DNA of 64,000 nt, from positions 1 through 64,000 of the forward strand of contig NZ_PVTJ01000006.1 of NCBI RefSeq assembly GCF_003002955.1, in the 5' to 3' direction. Positions 6,748 through 15,034 of this stretch are shown here, one piece after another. How positions within the stretch are numbered: position 1 is the stretch's first letter; the number at the start of each line of letters is the position of its first letter. The notes beneath the pieces are model-generated. The model saw only the letters and a program-made list of their open reading frames with translations, was not told the DNA's origin and ran no database searches. The position numbers and the translations under genes are program-made. The DNA is from Glycomyces artemisiae. Its GTDB lineage: Bacteria > Actinomycetota > Actinomycetes > Mycobacteriales > Micromonosporaceae.

Positions 6748-7596
6748 ATGGCACCCATGCTTGAGCTTTCCCCGCAGCGCCGACAGGAGCTACTCCAACT
6801 GCTGGATGAGCCAGAGCGAATGAAAACCGAGTACCCCTTGCTTGCCCGCTACTCGGAGACGGCTCCGTTTCTTGCTGGCACGGGGAACGACGAGGTAGAC
6901 GCGTCCTTCGAGCTTCGCTTCCTTCACTACATGTCGGCAGCCGCACCAACAGACCCCTATTGGTCCATCGTTTCGCCACTGGTGTCGCGGATCGAGGGCC
7001 GCCGGGTCCTAAATGGCGGCTCGCCGGACGGCAGCCCTCGGCTTGGGTTCGCGCAGACCGTCCTCCAGGAGGCGTTCGCGTATGCCGTTCCATCACCCGA
7101 GACGATTTCCTGGATTCGAGCAATCACACAGGGGCGCAAGGTAATCGAGGCCGGAGCCGGAAGAGGGTACTGGGCACATCAGATGCGGTCGCAAGGCATC
7201 GATGTCCTCGCGTTCGATGTCGAACCTCCGGACGCCGCCGACAATGCCTCGTTCTCGCCTCCAGGTCGGCAGCCACAAACATGGCACGAGGTGGAGAAGG
7301 CTGGACGCCTAAGCCAGCTTGCCCTTGACGCCACCGACGCCGTGCTGTTCCTCTGCTGGCCTCCTGGATGGGGTAACACCATGTCGTCCGAATCCCTTGA
7401 CGATTTCGTGAACTCGGGAGGTAGCAGGCTCATCTACGTGGGCGAGCCAAAGGGCGGAAAGACCGGTGACCACCAGTTCTTTTCCGCCCTATCGGATTCC
7501 TGGGACCTAGAGTCCACAGATGATGAATTTGTCTCTTGGTGGAACTTGAACGACCAAGCTCAGTTTTGGGTTCGGAAGTCCGGGTCCCTGAACTGA
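6748..7596 (+). CDS. SAM-dependent methyltransferase-like protein of the element
   Basis: A 282-residue protein with an N-terminal helical region and a Rossmann-type methyltransferase core. The SAM motif is VIEAGAGRGYWA (about 131-142), followed by DVLAFDVEPP and a CWPPGWGN strand-loop. Streptomyces carries similar proteins of unknown substrate. The CWPP loop resembles the position of (D/N)PPY in DNA methylases but lacks the Asp/Asn and Tyr, so DNA methylation is not supported. GC looks lower than in the flanking chromosome. No clear ribosome site precedes ATG 6748; ATG 6757 is an alternative. Its end overlaps the convergent repressor gene by 37 bases. Confidence 0.65.
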   Translation: MAPMLELSPQRRQELLQLLDEPERMKTEYPLLARYSETAPFLAGTGNDEVDASFELRFLHYMSAAAPTDPYWSIVSPLVSRIEGRRVLNGGSPDGSPRLGFAQTVLQEAFAYAVPSPETISWIRAITQGRKVIEAGAGRGYWAHQMRSQGIDVLAFDVEPPDAADNASFSPPGRQPQTWHEVEKAGRLSQLALDATDAVLFLCWPPGWGNTMSSESLDDFVNSGGSRLIYVGEPKGGKTGDHQFFSALSDSWDLESTDDEFVSWWNLNDQAQFWVRKSGSLN

Positions 7597-8273
7597 TCGC
7601 TGTCTATCGGACCAAGCGCCATTCGAAACACGAACGCGTCGTAGCGATCCGGCGGATACGACACGTCCGAAACCATCAGTGTTTGTCCGTCGCGCGTACT
7701 CCATCGCTGGTGAACCTTCTTCACCAGTGTGCCGATACCGACTCCCAACCAAGCGCGATGTACGGGATTTGCCATGTCATCCCTCCACGTCTCTTCCAGC
7801 CAGTAGGCTCCATCCGTGCCATTCCGGCCAATGGGTTGATACGTATCCGAAATGGATGCGGGCTTACCATCATCCGACGCCCTCGTGACCGTGTGCGTCA
7901 CGGCGTCTCCCTCGGAGAGCTTGAACTCGTCGCGCAACCAAGGGCTCGCGAGGATGTCGTTGACTTCGCGCTCCACCTTGATGTTACCGTTCGATTCGTG
8001 ACGGTAAGTCTCCTCCGCGCTTTCCATCTGGCGCTCAGGAGAAACGCGAATGAGCCTCGTCTGGCTAGAAACGAAAACGCCCTTTCGAGGCATCCTTTTT
8101 ACCAGCCCCTGAAGCTCCAGCAAGTCGATCGCGCGACGAACAACGATGTTCGACACTCCGTATGCTGCCTCAAGATCGCTGTAGCTCGGGAGCCGAAGCC
8201 CAGGCGGATACTCACCGCTTCGGATTTTGCTAGCAAGGTCCGCAGACATATCCACGTATGCGGATTCAGCCAT
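7560..8273 (-). CDS. GntR-family (HutC/UTRA type) repressor, KorSA-like
   Basis: A 237-residue regulator. Residues 1-75 form the GntR winged helix (DLASKIRSGEYPPGLRLPS, then LEAAYGVSNIVVRRAIDLL), and about 90-235 a UTRA effector domain. In pSAM2-type elements the equivalent KorSA represses transfer and replication genes and its own gene. The autoregulation model fits two GTATAC operators just upstream (8311-8330) and four at the transfer promoter. ATG 8273 has AAAGGGGG eight bases upstream; a longer frame from 8318 would start inside the operators and is rejected. GC is lower than in the chromosome around it. Confidence 0.85.
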   Translation of the reverse strand: MAESAYVDMSADLASKIRSGEYPPGLRLPSYSDLEAAYGVSNIVVRRAIDLLELQGLVKRMPRKGVFVSSQTRLIRVSPERQMESAEETYRHESNGNIKVEREVNDILASPWLRDEFKLSEGDAVTHTVTRASDDGKPASISDTYQPIGRNGTDGAYWLEETWRDDMANPVHRAWLGVGIGTLVKKVHQRWSTRDGQTLMVSDVSYPPDRYDAFVFRMALGPIDSDQFRDPDFRTQN

Positions 8274-8310
8274 CTTTGCAACCCCCTTTCTAGTTTCGGT
8301 TGCTATCTCA

Positions 8311-8330
8311 GTATACACAGCTTAGTATAC
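8311..8330. promoter_or_regulatory. Two GTATAC operators before the GntR repressor gene
   Basis: GTATAC at 8311-8316 and 8325-8330, 14 bp apart, each followed by ACA. On the minus strand each reads TATACT within a possible -10 region for the repressor gene, which suggests autorepression. Spacing and core match the array at 6617-6671. Confidence 0.65.
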
Positions 8331-8340
8331 ACAAGGAACC

Positions 8341-8942
8341 CCCGAGTCTAGTTACGTTCAACTCTCCCATTACCCGCCTAATGCGATCTTTTCTCCCCTT
8401 GTCCCACTGCGCCCAATCGTCATTGCTCGCCTTCCTCTCCGCTCGACGTTCCGTCTGGCTCGATCGTCCGGCGTCGACCAAGCTCCACCGGTTCAAACTT
8501 TCTATACGTCATCAAGGGCGCGCTGCGCGCGCCTGGCGCGCGCCGCCCGCCCAGGGCATGCGGCCTTCGGCCGGTCCCTGTGCGGCGGCGGGCGCCAGCG
8601 AGGCGGACCAGGCGCGCGAACCGGCCGCCATCGCCACGACTACGAGCCGGGTGGGCGCAGGGGCGCCAGGGCAGCGACAGCGAGATTGTGGGGAGTGTCG
8701 CGATCTTCGAACATACGTACGTATGAATTGCGCGAGACTCCGGGCCCGATCCGAGCAGGACCGACACGAACGGCGTCCGGGCCCCCTTGGTCGAGGCCGT
8801 GGCGGTCAGCGTCACCACCGAAGGGACCAATTGCGCTACTTGCCGCCGCAAGCGTCGGCTGCGGCAAGGTGGCAAGTCCGTTCTGAGACAGGCCCATTGC
8901 GTCAGGTGTAGCGGTTGTGGCAATTGTGCGTAATACTGCGGC
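8341..8942. other. 602-bp gene-free stretch with a 14-bp palindrome
   Basis: No reading frame here has a ribosome site or convincing composition. The left third is relatively AT-rich. The middle (about 8515-8600) is a run of GCGCGC-rich inverted segments. A perfect palindrome CATACGTACGTATG lies at 8712-8725. The element boundary or an attachment site could be here, but I could not find a direct-repeat partner. A TAATAC hexamer at 8931-8936 sits six bases before the next gene's ATG. Confidence 0.5.
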
Positions 8943-10286
8943 ATGACATTCTGTGACCAATGCGGCCGAAAGCTCCCGCCGGGCACGGTCATGGCCTGCC
9001 CGTGGTGTCGGACCTCGCTCACTGGAGAGATGGCGCCAGAGCCGGTGGCGGGGCGACGGTGGGCGGGTCGTCCGGCGGCGGCCTCGATGGGACGGTGGCT
9101 GTGGTCAGCGATCAAGGCGCATCCGATGGGAACCACGGCGGCGGTCCTGTGCGCGTGGTTCGGGGTGCCCCTGGCGGTGCTGTTCGGCGCGGTCGGCGTC
9201 GTCGCCGGGGCGGTCCTCGGGTTCTTCTCGGGAACGCCCCTGGGCGGCCCGGTTACCGATCGGGTGTGGATGCTGCTGGACCTGGTGATTCCGCTGCCGG
9301 TGGCGGTGCCGGACCTCATCCCTGACATTGCGTGGCAGCTCGGCGCGATGCTGGGGCTCATCATCGGTGCCGTCTATGCCGGGGTCACGCTCGCGTGGTT
9401 GGGTCTGACCGGCTCGTGGCTGGTGTTGTTCGAGGCCGATCCGACGTGGCCGTTCTCCATGATGCTCGGGAACGTTGCCGCCGCCCTGGTCCTCGGTGCC
9501 GCCGTCACGTCGGTCATGGTCGCCGCGGAGCGGTGGCGCCTGACACGCTTTGGTGGCGCCCGCGAGGCGAGTGCGCGCGAGGCCGACATGCTCGCGCCCG
9601 CCGTCGCCGCCGCGGCCCGGACGCTCGGAGTCGCCTCGGTGCCGCATGTGCTGATCGCCGATGCCGGGCCCGCCGGAGTCCTCGCGCATGCGCGGCACCT
9701 GGTGGTCTCTCGGGCGCTCCTTGCCGAGTGTGCGGGTGATCCCGACCGGTTGACCGCGCGCATCGGCCGGGAGTTGATCCACTGGCGTGCAGGGCATCCG
9801 GTGACCAAACTGTGGGTCCAAGCGGTCGCGCTGCCGTTGACCGTGGTGTATGAAGTCGCCGCCCGTCTGCTGGCACCGTCGACCAACACCAGGGCCAGGC
9901 CCGCGACATTGGTGCTTTATCTGCTGCTGTGGCCGTTCGTGGTCACCGTGCGGCACATCATGGTTCCGATTCAAGCGGCCTGGTGGCGCCGGGCCACGGT
10001 CGAGGCCGACGCGATCGCCGCCGAGTGCGGTTGGGGCGCGGTGCTCGCCGACGTGCTCGCCGCCGCACCCGCACCCGAGGGCGCCGGTGTGGTGACGTGG
10101 CGGACCGCGTTCGACACCACCCCACCCGCTGAGACCCGGATAGACGCCCTGGAGCGCGCCGGAGTCCCCCGACGCGACCTCGCAGCCGACCTCGCCGAAG
10201 ACCAACCGAGAAACGGCCGGCACGGGCTGCCGATGACCGAACTTCCCCAGCTCAGACGCCAGGAGGTGCCCGCCGATGCCGACTGA
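8943..10286 (+). CDS. Zinc-ribbon membrane protein with degenerate M48-type peptidase domain
   Basis: A 447-residue protein. Residues 4-22 form a zinc ribbon (CDQC, CPWC). Hydrophobic helices follow at about 64-96, 132-160 and 172-195, with two more near 292-310 and 322-345. Between them is an M48-like domain: TARIGRELIHWRAGH (271-285) aligns with the HExxH helix, but the first His is Arg276, while Glu277 and His280 remain. EADAIAAECG (354-363) fits the third-ligand helix. Loss of one zinc ligand predicts an inactive or altered enzyme. No ribosome site precedes the ATG; TAATAC six bases upstream suggests a leaderless message. The gene overlaps the next by 11 bases. Confidence 0.65.
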   Translation: MTFCDQCGRKLPPGTVMACPWCRTSLTGEMAPEPVAGRRWAGRPAAASMGRWLWSAIKAHPMGTTAAVLCAWFGVPLAVLFGAVGVVAGAVLGFFSGTPLGGPVTDRVWMLLDLVIPLPVAVPDLIPDIAWQLGAMLGLIIGAVYAGVTLAWLGLTGSWLVLFEADPTWPFSMMLGNVAAALVLGAAVTSVMVAAERWRLTRFGGAREASAREADMLAPAVAAAARTLGVASVPHVLIADAGPAGVLAHARHLVVSRALLAECAGDPDRLTARIGRELIHWRAGHPVTKLWVQAVALPLTVVYEVAARLLAPSTNTRARPATLVLYLLLWPFVVTVRHIMVPIQAAWWRRATVEADAIAAECGWGAVLADVLAAAPAPEGAGVVTWRTAFDTTPPAETRIDALERAGVPRRDLAADLAEDQPRNGRHGLPMTELPQLRRQEVPADAD

Positions 10287-11541
10287 CCACACCCCCGACA
10301 CCGACACCGCCGAGGACGCCGCCGAGGTGTGTCGCCACGATGGCGCGCGCGCCGGGGCGCGGTTCTGTGCCTCCTGCGGTGCCGCCATCGCCGCGCCTGA
10401 TCCCGTTGCGCCCGTGGAGCCCGCACCGCGGGCGGGTATCCCGCACCGAGCCCCAGGGGCGCGGCGGCGGTTGCCGCGTCGTGTCGTGGTCCCCGTCGCC
10501 GCCGGGGCGGTGCTCGTGCTCGCTGCGGTCGGCGCGCTGTACCTCGTGCAGGGTGCGCGGTACTCACCCGAGCAGCCCGCCCGAGAGCTAGCCGAAGCCC
10601 TGGAAGCCGGTGACGGGCCCGCCGTGGCGGCGATCCTCGGCGTCGAGGCCACCGACCACCCGATGCTCGCCGCCGGAGCCCTCGACACCGGCTACGAGGC
10701 TCCGACCGGCGTCGAGGTCGTCGGCGTCGAGTACGACACCGCGGGACAGTGGGAGGGCACCGGAGACGGGACCTCGGTGCGCTGGGTCGAGGACTACACC
10801 CGCCGCCCGGACATGGACCACGCCACCGTGACACTCGCCTATTCGCTTGGGGGGCAGGCGTACACGGTGGACCTGGACGCGACGCGCGAAGGCACCGGAT
10901 GGGCGCGGCCCTGGAGCCTCAACCCCGCGCCCCTGGAGACGACGGTCAGAGCGTCGGCGACGCGGGCGGGTGCCGTGCAGCTCGCCGCCGCGAGCGTCAA
11001 CCAGACCGCCGAAGCCGCGCAGTGGGACGACGAGGACGACGCTCCCGGGCTCCTGGTGCTGCCGGGGGTCTACACCGCCACCGCAGCCGGGGACGGCCTC
11101 TGGAGCGACGCACAGACCACCGTCGCGGTGCCGCTCGGCGAGGACGTCGCCGCGGTCCTGTCGGCCGACATCCAGCCCGACGCCGAGGACGCCGTCACCG
11201 CCGCCGTGGTCGCGCACATCGATTCGTGCGCCGCGGCGGGCGGGTACCCGGACGCATCGTGCGGGTGGCGCGAGGACACCGGCTGGATGACGATCATGCC
11301 CGCGGACACGCCCTGGAGCGTCGAGACGTACCCCGCCGTCGAGGTCGCGCCCGACTACACCGGGGGCCTGGAGGTCACCACGGTGACGCCGGGGTCCGCG
11401 GTCGCGGAGTACGAGACGGCCGCCGGAGAGACACGGACCATCACCGCCGAAGTCCACGCCAACGGCGTCGCGATCCTCGGCGACGACGGGACGCCGGTCT
11501 ACACCCCGCAGGCGTGCGACATCGGCGCGTCCTACTGCTAG
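10276..11541 (+). CDS. Zinc-ribbon, single-span membrane protein with extracellular domain (TcaA-like layout)
   Basis: A 421-residue protein. The N-terminus carries a partial zinc ribbon (CRHDG, then FCASCG at about 31-36), a basic stretch, one membrane helix at about 69-91, and a long acidic extracellular region. The start of that region (SPEQPARELAEALEAGDGPA) resembles TcaA-type repeat domains. Cysteine pairs in the extracellular part (C316/C326; C413/C421) could form disulfides. ATG 10276 has AGGAGGTG nine bases upstream and lies inside the preceding gene, so the two are coupled. Both share the cytoplasmic zinc ribbon plus membrane arrangement and may form one complex. Function unknown. 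Confidence 0.6.
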   Translation: MPTDHTPDTDTAEDAAEVCRHDGARAGARFCASCGAAIAAPDPVAPVEPAPRAGIPHRAPGARRRLPRRVVVPVAAGAVLVLAAVGALYLVQGARYSPEQPARELAEALEAGDGPAVAAILGVEATDHPMLAAGALDTGYEAPTGVEVVGVEYDTAGQWEGTGDGTSVRWVEDYTRRPDMDHATVTLAYSLGGQAYTVDLDATREGTGWARPWSLNPAPLETTVRASATRAGAVQLAAASVNQTAEAAQWDDEDDAPGLLVLPGVYTATAAGDGLWSDAQTTVAVPLGEDVAAVLSADIQPDAEDAVTAAVVAHIDSCAAAGGYPDASCGWREDTGWMTIMPADTPWSVETYPAVEVAPDYTGGLEVTTVTPGSAVAEYETAAGETRTITAEVHANGVAILGDDGTPVYTPQACDIGASYC

Positions 11542-11688
11542 ACGATTGGGGGCGCGATCGGGGCGCGGGGCGCGCTGGGGGCGCTCCGGAGGGACCGTTG
11601 TTGACCAACAATGACCTACAACGCCTCGACGGATGCCCAGGTCAGCCGCTAGGTAGCGCGATCTAGCTGGGGTTGAGAAATCTCACGC

Positions 11689-11707
11689 CCGATACCCGGC
11701 GTATCGG
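11689..11707. repeat. Short inverted repeat CCGATAC/GTATCGG
   Basis: A 7-bp inverted repeat with a 5-bp spacer in the 184-bp gap between two converging genes. It could be a weak terminator or an operator. The gap also has GTTGTTGACCAACAA-like dyads but nothing else I can name. Confidence 0.3.
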
Positions 11708-11725
11708 CCATCTCGTTCCACCTGT

Positions 11726-12280
11726 TCAGGCCGAGGCCGGGGGCTCGTCGGCCGGGTCGCCTTCGGCGAGGGGGCCGAGTCCGTAGTGGGACAGGAGCTT
11801 CGCGGTCGCGCGGGTCATCTCGGGGAGGTCGTGGGCGGGGTGCCACCCGGCGTCCCAGACTTCATGGCCGTCGACGATGACCTCGGTGGTCTCGGGGTCG
11901 CGGACGAGGCGGAAGACGTTGTCGACCCAGCGGCCGTTGGTGTGGACCACCGCGTTGGGCGTCGCGGGGACGAGTTCGTCGAAGTCGGCTTCGATACCGG
12001 TCTCCTCGCACAGTTCGCGGCGGGCGCCTTCGATCGGCTGCTCGCGGCGGTTGAGGAGGCCCGCGGGGAGGGACCAGCGCTTGCCCGGGGGCTGCTTGAG
12101 CATCAGGAGCCGTGTGCGGTCCGCGTCCATGACGAGGACGACGGAGCCGAGCGTGTACGTGGGCGTCGCGATCCGCACGATCCGGCGGCGCACCGGGTGC
12201 GGGAGGCTGTAGAAGACCGTGCCCACGAAGCGCCGCAGCAGAGGCGCTTTCCGGCGCCGCACAGAGGGAGTCACGCCCAC
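11726..12280 (-). CDS. NUDIX hydrolase
   Basis: A 184-residue protein with a complete Nudix box: Gly, five residues, Glu, seven residues, REL, C, EE, T, GI (GLLNRREQPIEGARREL and CEETGI). It would hydrolyse a nucleoside diphosphate linked to another moiety, with Mg2+ bound by the REL-EE glutamates. The exact substrate cannot be read from sequence. A basic, weakly hydrophobic N-terminus precedes the domain. The start is GTG at 12280, with another GTG two codons later. It is monocistronic and separated from ctaF by a strong terminator. Confidence 0.85.
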   Translation of the reverse strand: MGVTPSVRRRKAPLLRRFVGTVFYSLPHPVRRRIVRIATPTYTLGSVVLVMDADRTRLLMLKQPPGKRWSLPAGLLNRREQPIEGARRELCEETGIEADFDELVPATPNAVVHTNGRWVDNVFRLVRDPETTEVIVDGHEVWDAGWHPAHDLPEMTRATAKLLSHYGLGPLAEGDPADEPPASA

Positions 12281-12296
12281 ACCCTACAGACGCGCG

Positions 12297-12327
12297 GAAG
12301 GCCCGGAGCGTGGCGCTCCGGGCCTTC
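12297..12327. terminator. Strong hairpin terminator after ctaF
   Basis: A perfect 14-bp stem (GAAGGCCCGGAGCG at 12297-12310, CGCTCCGGGCCTTC at 12314-12327) with a 3-nt loop, 12 bases past the ctaF stop on the minus strand. Confidence 0.85.
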
Positions 12328-12339
12328 AATGCACTGCGG

Positions 12340-12786
12340 CTACTGAGGGCCGAGCTTGCGCGTGCCCGTGTAGTACTCGTAGGTCAGGCCGCCGACGGCG
12401 AACAGAACCGCGACGATCCCGGCGGTGATGAGCCACGGGAGCCAGAAGACGAGGCCGAGGCCGGTGAGGACCGCGGCGAGCGCCAGGCCCAGGGGCCAGT
12501 AGGAGCCGGGGCTGAAGAAGCCGACCTCGCCCGCGACGTCGGAGATCTCGCCGTCGGGGCGGTCCTCCGGGCGCGGGTCGATGCGCCGGGAGATCACCCA
12601 GAACACGAGCCAGACCATGCCGGTCAGGAGGCCCGAGAAGATGAGGGCGATGGTGCCGACCCACTCGACCTGGCCCGGGTGCCCGTAGGCGGGGTTGTCG
12701 TTGAGGTAGGTCCAGTAGCCGTATCCGCCCGCGAAGATGAACATCGTGACGGCCACGATCGCGAACAGCTTGTTCTCGGTCTTCAT
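12340..12786 (-). CDS. ctaF: Cytochrome c oxidase subunit IV, actinobacterial type
   Basis: A 148-residue membrane protein with four hydrophobic helices (about 7-26, 41-65, 97-114, 117-134). It fits the CtaF subunit of the actinobacterial aa3 oxidase, which sits in the bc1-aa3 supercomplex. The N-terminal MKTENKLFAIVAVTMFIFAG and the charged loop with ISRRIDPRPEDRPDGEI are typical. It starts ten bases after the ctaC stop, so the two are co-transcribed. ctaD is not adjacent here. Confidence 0.85.
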   Translation of the reverse strand: MKTENKLFAIVAVTMFIFAGGYGYWTYLNDNPAYGHPGQVEWVGTIALIFSGLLTGMVWLVFWVISRRIDPRPEDRPDGEISDVAGEVGFFSPGSYWPLGLALAAVLTGLGLVFWLPWLITAGIVAVLFAVGGLTYEYYTGTRKLGPQ

Positions 12787-12796
12787 CGCTGGTCCC

Positions 12797-13717
12797 CTAG
12801 CTCGCTTCGCCCGAGGCCGGGTCGGTGTTGAACGGGTGCGTGGTGGTCGCGTACGGGTCCTGGCCGATGAGCTCCAGCGCCTCGGGGGTGGTCATCCCCT
12901 CGACGCGGGCGTTCACGAAGGTCTCGTAGTCCTCGGGGGAGACCACGCGCATCTCGAAGTTCATGAAGGCGTGGTAGGCGCCGCAGAGCTCGGCGCAGCG
13001 GCCCACGAAGGTGCCCTCGGAGTTGAAGTCGACCTCCCAGCGGGTGGTCTGCGCTTCGCTGCCGGGGATGAGGTCGCGCTTGAAGAGCAGGTCGGGGACC
13101 CAGAAGGAGTGGATGACGTCCTCGGCGTTGCCGACGAAGCGCACGTCGTCCTCGTTGGGGACCACGATGATCGGGATGTAGTCCGAGTCGCCGGTCTCGG
13201 TGACGGCCTGGCCGTCGGCGCCGGTGAGGGGCTCGCAGTTCTCGTCGGTGTAGGTGAACTGCCAGTTCCACTTGAACGCCGTGACCTCGGTGCAGGCCTG
13301 CGGCTGCTCGCTCAGCTCGGTGACGTTGTCCTGGACGACGACCGTGTAGTAGAAGAGGATGCCGATGAGCACGAACGGCAGGGCCGTGAAGGTGAGCTCG
13401 GCGGGGAGGTTGTACTTGGTCTGGCGGGGCAGCTCGGTGTCGCTGTCCTTCTTCTTGTAGGCGGCGACGCACCAGAAGATCAGGCCCCACACGATGACGC
13501 CGACGGCGAGGGCCGCGATCGTCGAGCCGATCCAGAGGTCGAACATCTGCTCGGACTGCGTGGTGGGGCGGGTCCGCGGCCAGCCGAAGTAGAAGGCGTC
13601 GTCAAGGCTGCACCCCGCGAGGACGATTGGGAGCAGCGCGGCGATCCCGGTGAGACCTATCGCGCGGCGGGCTCGGCCGCGACGTTCTCGGGACGGTGTT
13701 CCGACCACCTGTCTCAT
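12797..13717 (-). CDS. ctaC: Cytochrome c oxidase subunit II (CuA-binding lipoprotein)
   Basis: A 306-residue subunit that takes electrons from cytochrome c into the aa3 oxidase. It has a lipoprotein signal with LAGC (lipidated Cys36), two membrane helices (about 62-84, 106-126) and a cupredoxin domain. All CuA ligands are present: His203, Cys241, Glu243, Cys245, His249 and Met252 (IHSFW, GRCAELCGAYHAFM). ATG 13717 is chosen because it gives a normal signal peptide and follows AGAAAGG; an upstream in-frame start would add 18 atypical residues. Electrons would pass from this subunit to CtaD haem a. Confidence 0.9.
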   Translation of the reverse strand: MRQVVGTPSRERRGRARRAIGLTGIAALLPIVLAGCSLDDAFYFGWPRTRPTTQSEQMFDLWIGSTIAALAVGVIVWGLIFWCVAAYKKKDSDTELPRQTKYNLPAELTFTALPFVLIGILFYYTVVVQDNVTELSEQPQACTEVTAFKWNWQFTYTDENCEPLTGADGQAVTETGDSDYIPIIVVPNEDDVRFVGNAEDVIHSFWVPDLLFKRDLIPGSEAQTTRWEVDFNSEGTFVGRCAELCGAYHAFMNFEMRVVSPEDYETFVNARVEGMTTPEALELIGQDPYATTTHPFNTDPASGEAS

Positions 13718-13823
13718 GCCTTTCTCAGCGCTCGGCTCCGGGCGTCCGCCGCCGGGCAGGCGACATGGCACGGACTTGACGGCAAGAGCCTACTGCTTGG
13801 CTCGTGAAGCGGGGCGCAAGGGG

Positions 13824-13853
13824 TTGGGTTCGGGGACGCGCGTCTTCTAGATT
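13824..13853 (+). promoter_or_regulatory. Leaderless promoter of the cysteine desulfurase gene
   Basis: TTGGGT (13824-13829), an 18-bp spacer, then TAGATT (13848-13853), with the GTG start six bases later. The geometry places the transcription start at or next to the start codon. Confidence 0.5.
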
Positions 13854-13859
13854 GGAACG

Positions 13860-14978
13860 GTGACCGAGACCTACTTCGACGGCGCGACCGCCCAGCCGCC
13901 CCATCCGGCGGCCCGCGACGCCTATGCTGCGGCTTTGTCGGAGGGCTGGGCGGGGCCCGGACGTCTGTACACATTGGGCCGCCGGTCCCGGATGCTGCTG
14001 GAGGCGGCCCGCCAGTCGGCGGCGGCCTCGCTCGGCGTGAGTGCTGATGAGGTCACTTTCACATCGAGCGGGACACAGGCCGTGCACGCCGGGGTACTCG
14101 GCGTCATCGCGGCCCGCAGCGCCCCCGGCCCGCTCGTCCACAGCGCGGTCGAGCACTCGGCGGTGCTGCACGCGGCGCAGTGGCATGAAGCGCGCGGGGG
14201 CACCGTGGCGGTGGTCCCGGTGGACCGGCTCGGGCGGGTCGATCCCGATCCGCTGGCCGCGGTCGAAGGGGAGGCGTCGGTGCTCGCCGTGCAGTCGGCG
14301 AACCACGAGGTCGGGACCCGGCAGCCGATCGCGGAGATCGCGGCGAACTCCTCGGAGGTGCCGCTCGTGGTCGACGCGGCCGCGAGCCTGCCGTGGGAGC
14401 CGGTGCCCGAGGGCTGGTCGGTGCTGGCCGCGAGCGCGCGGAAGTGGGGCGGCCTGTCGGGTGCGGGGATCCTGGTGGTGCGCAGCGGGGTGCGCTGGCG
14501 CAATCCGTTCCCCGGGGAGGACTCGTCGATCCGGGAGGCGATCGGCGAGGTGGACGTGGCGGCGGCGGTGGCCGCGGCGGCGTCGCTGCGGGCGGTCGTC
14601 GCGGAGCGCGAGGAGCTGTCGGCGCGGATGCGGGTGCTCACGGACCGGATCCGGGAGCACATCGCCGAGACGGTCCCGGAGGTGGAGCTGCCGGGCGATC
14701 CGGTGGACCGGCTGCCGCACATCGTCACGTTCTCGTGCCTGGGGGTGGACGGCGAGGTGCTGCTGACGGAGCTGAACCGGGCCGGGTTCGCGGTGTCGTC
14801 GGGGTCGGCGTGCGCGTCGACGCGGCTGCGGCCCTCGCACGTGCTCCAGGCGATGGGGGTGCTGTCGCACGGGAACGTGCGGGTGTCGCTGCACCGGGAG
14901 ACGACCGAGGCCGAGGTGGAGCGGTTCCTGGAGGTCCTGCCGGAGATCGTGGAGTCGATCCGGCGCCTCGCAAGGTGA
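13860..14978 (+). CDS. Cysteine desulfurase-like aminotransferase class V enzyme
   Basis: A 372-residue PLP enzyme that would remove sulfur from L-cysteine for Fe-S clusters or thiolation. Visible landmarks are His99 in VEHSAV, Asp172 in the VDAAAS strand, the PLP lysine Lys195 in ARKWGG, and the persulfide-forming Cys318 in SSGSACAST. The length is slightly shorter than IscS (about 400), and the Lys motif is ARKWGG rather than SSHKIYGP, so it belongs to an actinobacterial side branch. It is divergent from ctaC. The GTG start is probably read from a leaderless message. Confidence 0.8.
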   Translation: MTETYFDGATAQPPHPAARDAYAAALSEGWAGPGRLYTLGRRSRMLLEAARQSAAASLGVSADEVTFTSSGTQAVHAGVLGVIAARSAPGPLVHSAVEHSAVLHAAQWHEARGGTVAVVPVDRLGRVDPDPLAAVEGEASVLAVQSANHEVGTRQPIAEIAANSSEVPLVVDAAASLPWEPVPEGWSVLAASARKWGGLSGAGILVVRSGVRWRNPFPGEDSSIREAIGEVDVAAAVAAAASLRAVVAEREELSARMRVLTDRIREHIAETVPEVELPGDPVDRLPHIVTFSCLGVDGEVLLTELNRAGFAVSSGSACASTRLRPSHVLQAMGVLSHGNVRVSLHRETTEAEVERFLEVLPEIVESIRRLAR

Positions 14979-15034
14979 TCGGGACTTAAGTCCTAAGACG
15001 ACAGGGATCACGGGGCGACCCGTGCGGCTTTCTA

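Noticed and set aside
8308-8496. Leftward 62-codon frame upstream of the GntR gene
   Set aside because: It starts with TTG, lacks a good ribosome site, and its end covers the GTATAC operators, which look like a promoter region.
8515-8600. GCGCGC-rich inverted segments considered as an origin of transfer or structured RNA
   Set aside because: The symmetry follows from simple alternating GC runs; no nick-site motif or covarying stem could be recognised.
8707-8723. Possible LexA (SOS) box TCGAAC-N4-GTACGT
   Set aside because: The second half-site has two mismatches to GTTCGA, and the local symmetry is better explained by the CATACGTACGTATG palindrome.
1-11725. Attachment site (attR) and tRNA target of the integrative element
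   Set aside because: No tRNA 3' end or direct-repeat pair was found. The element's other end and integrase are outside the window, so the boundary cannot be set.
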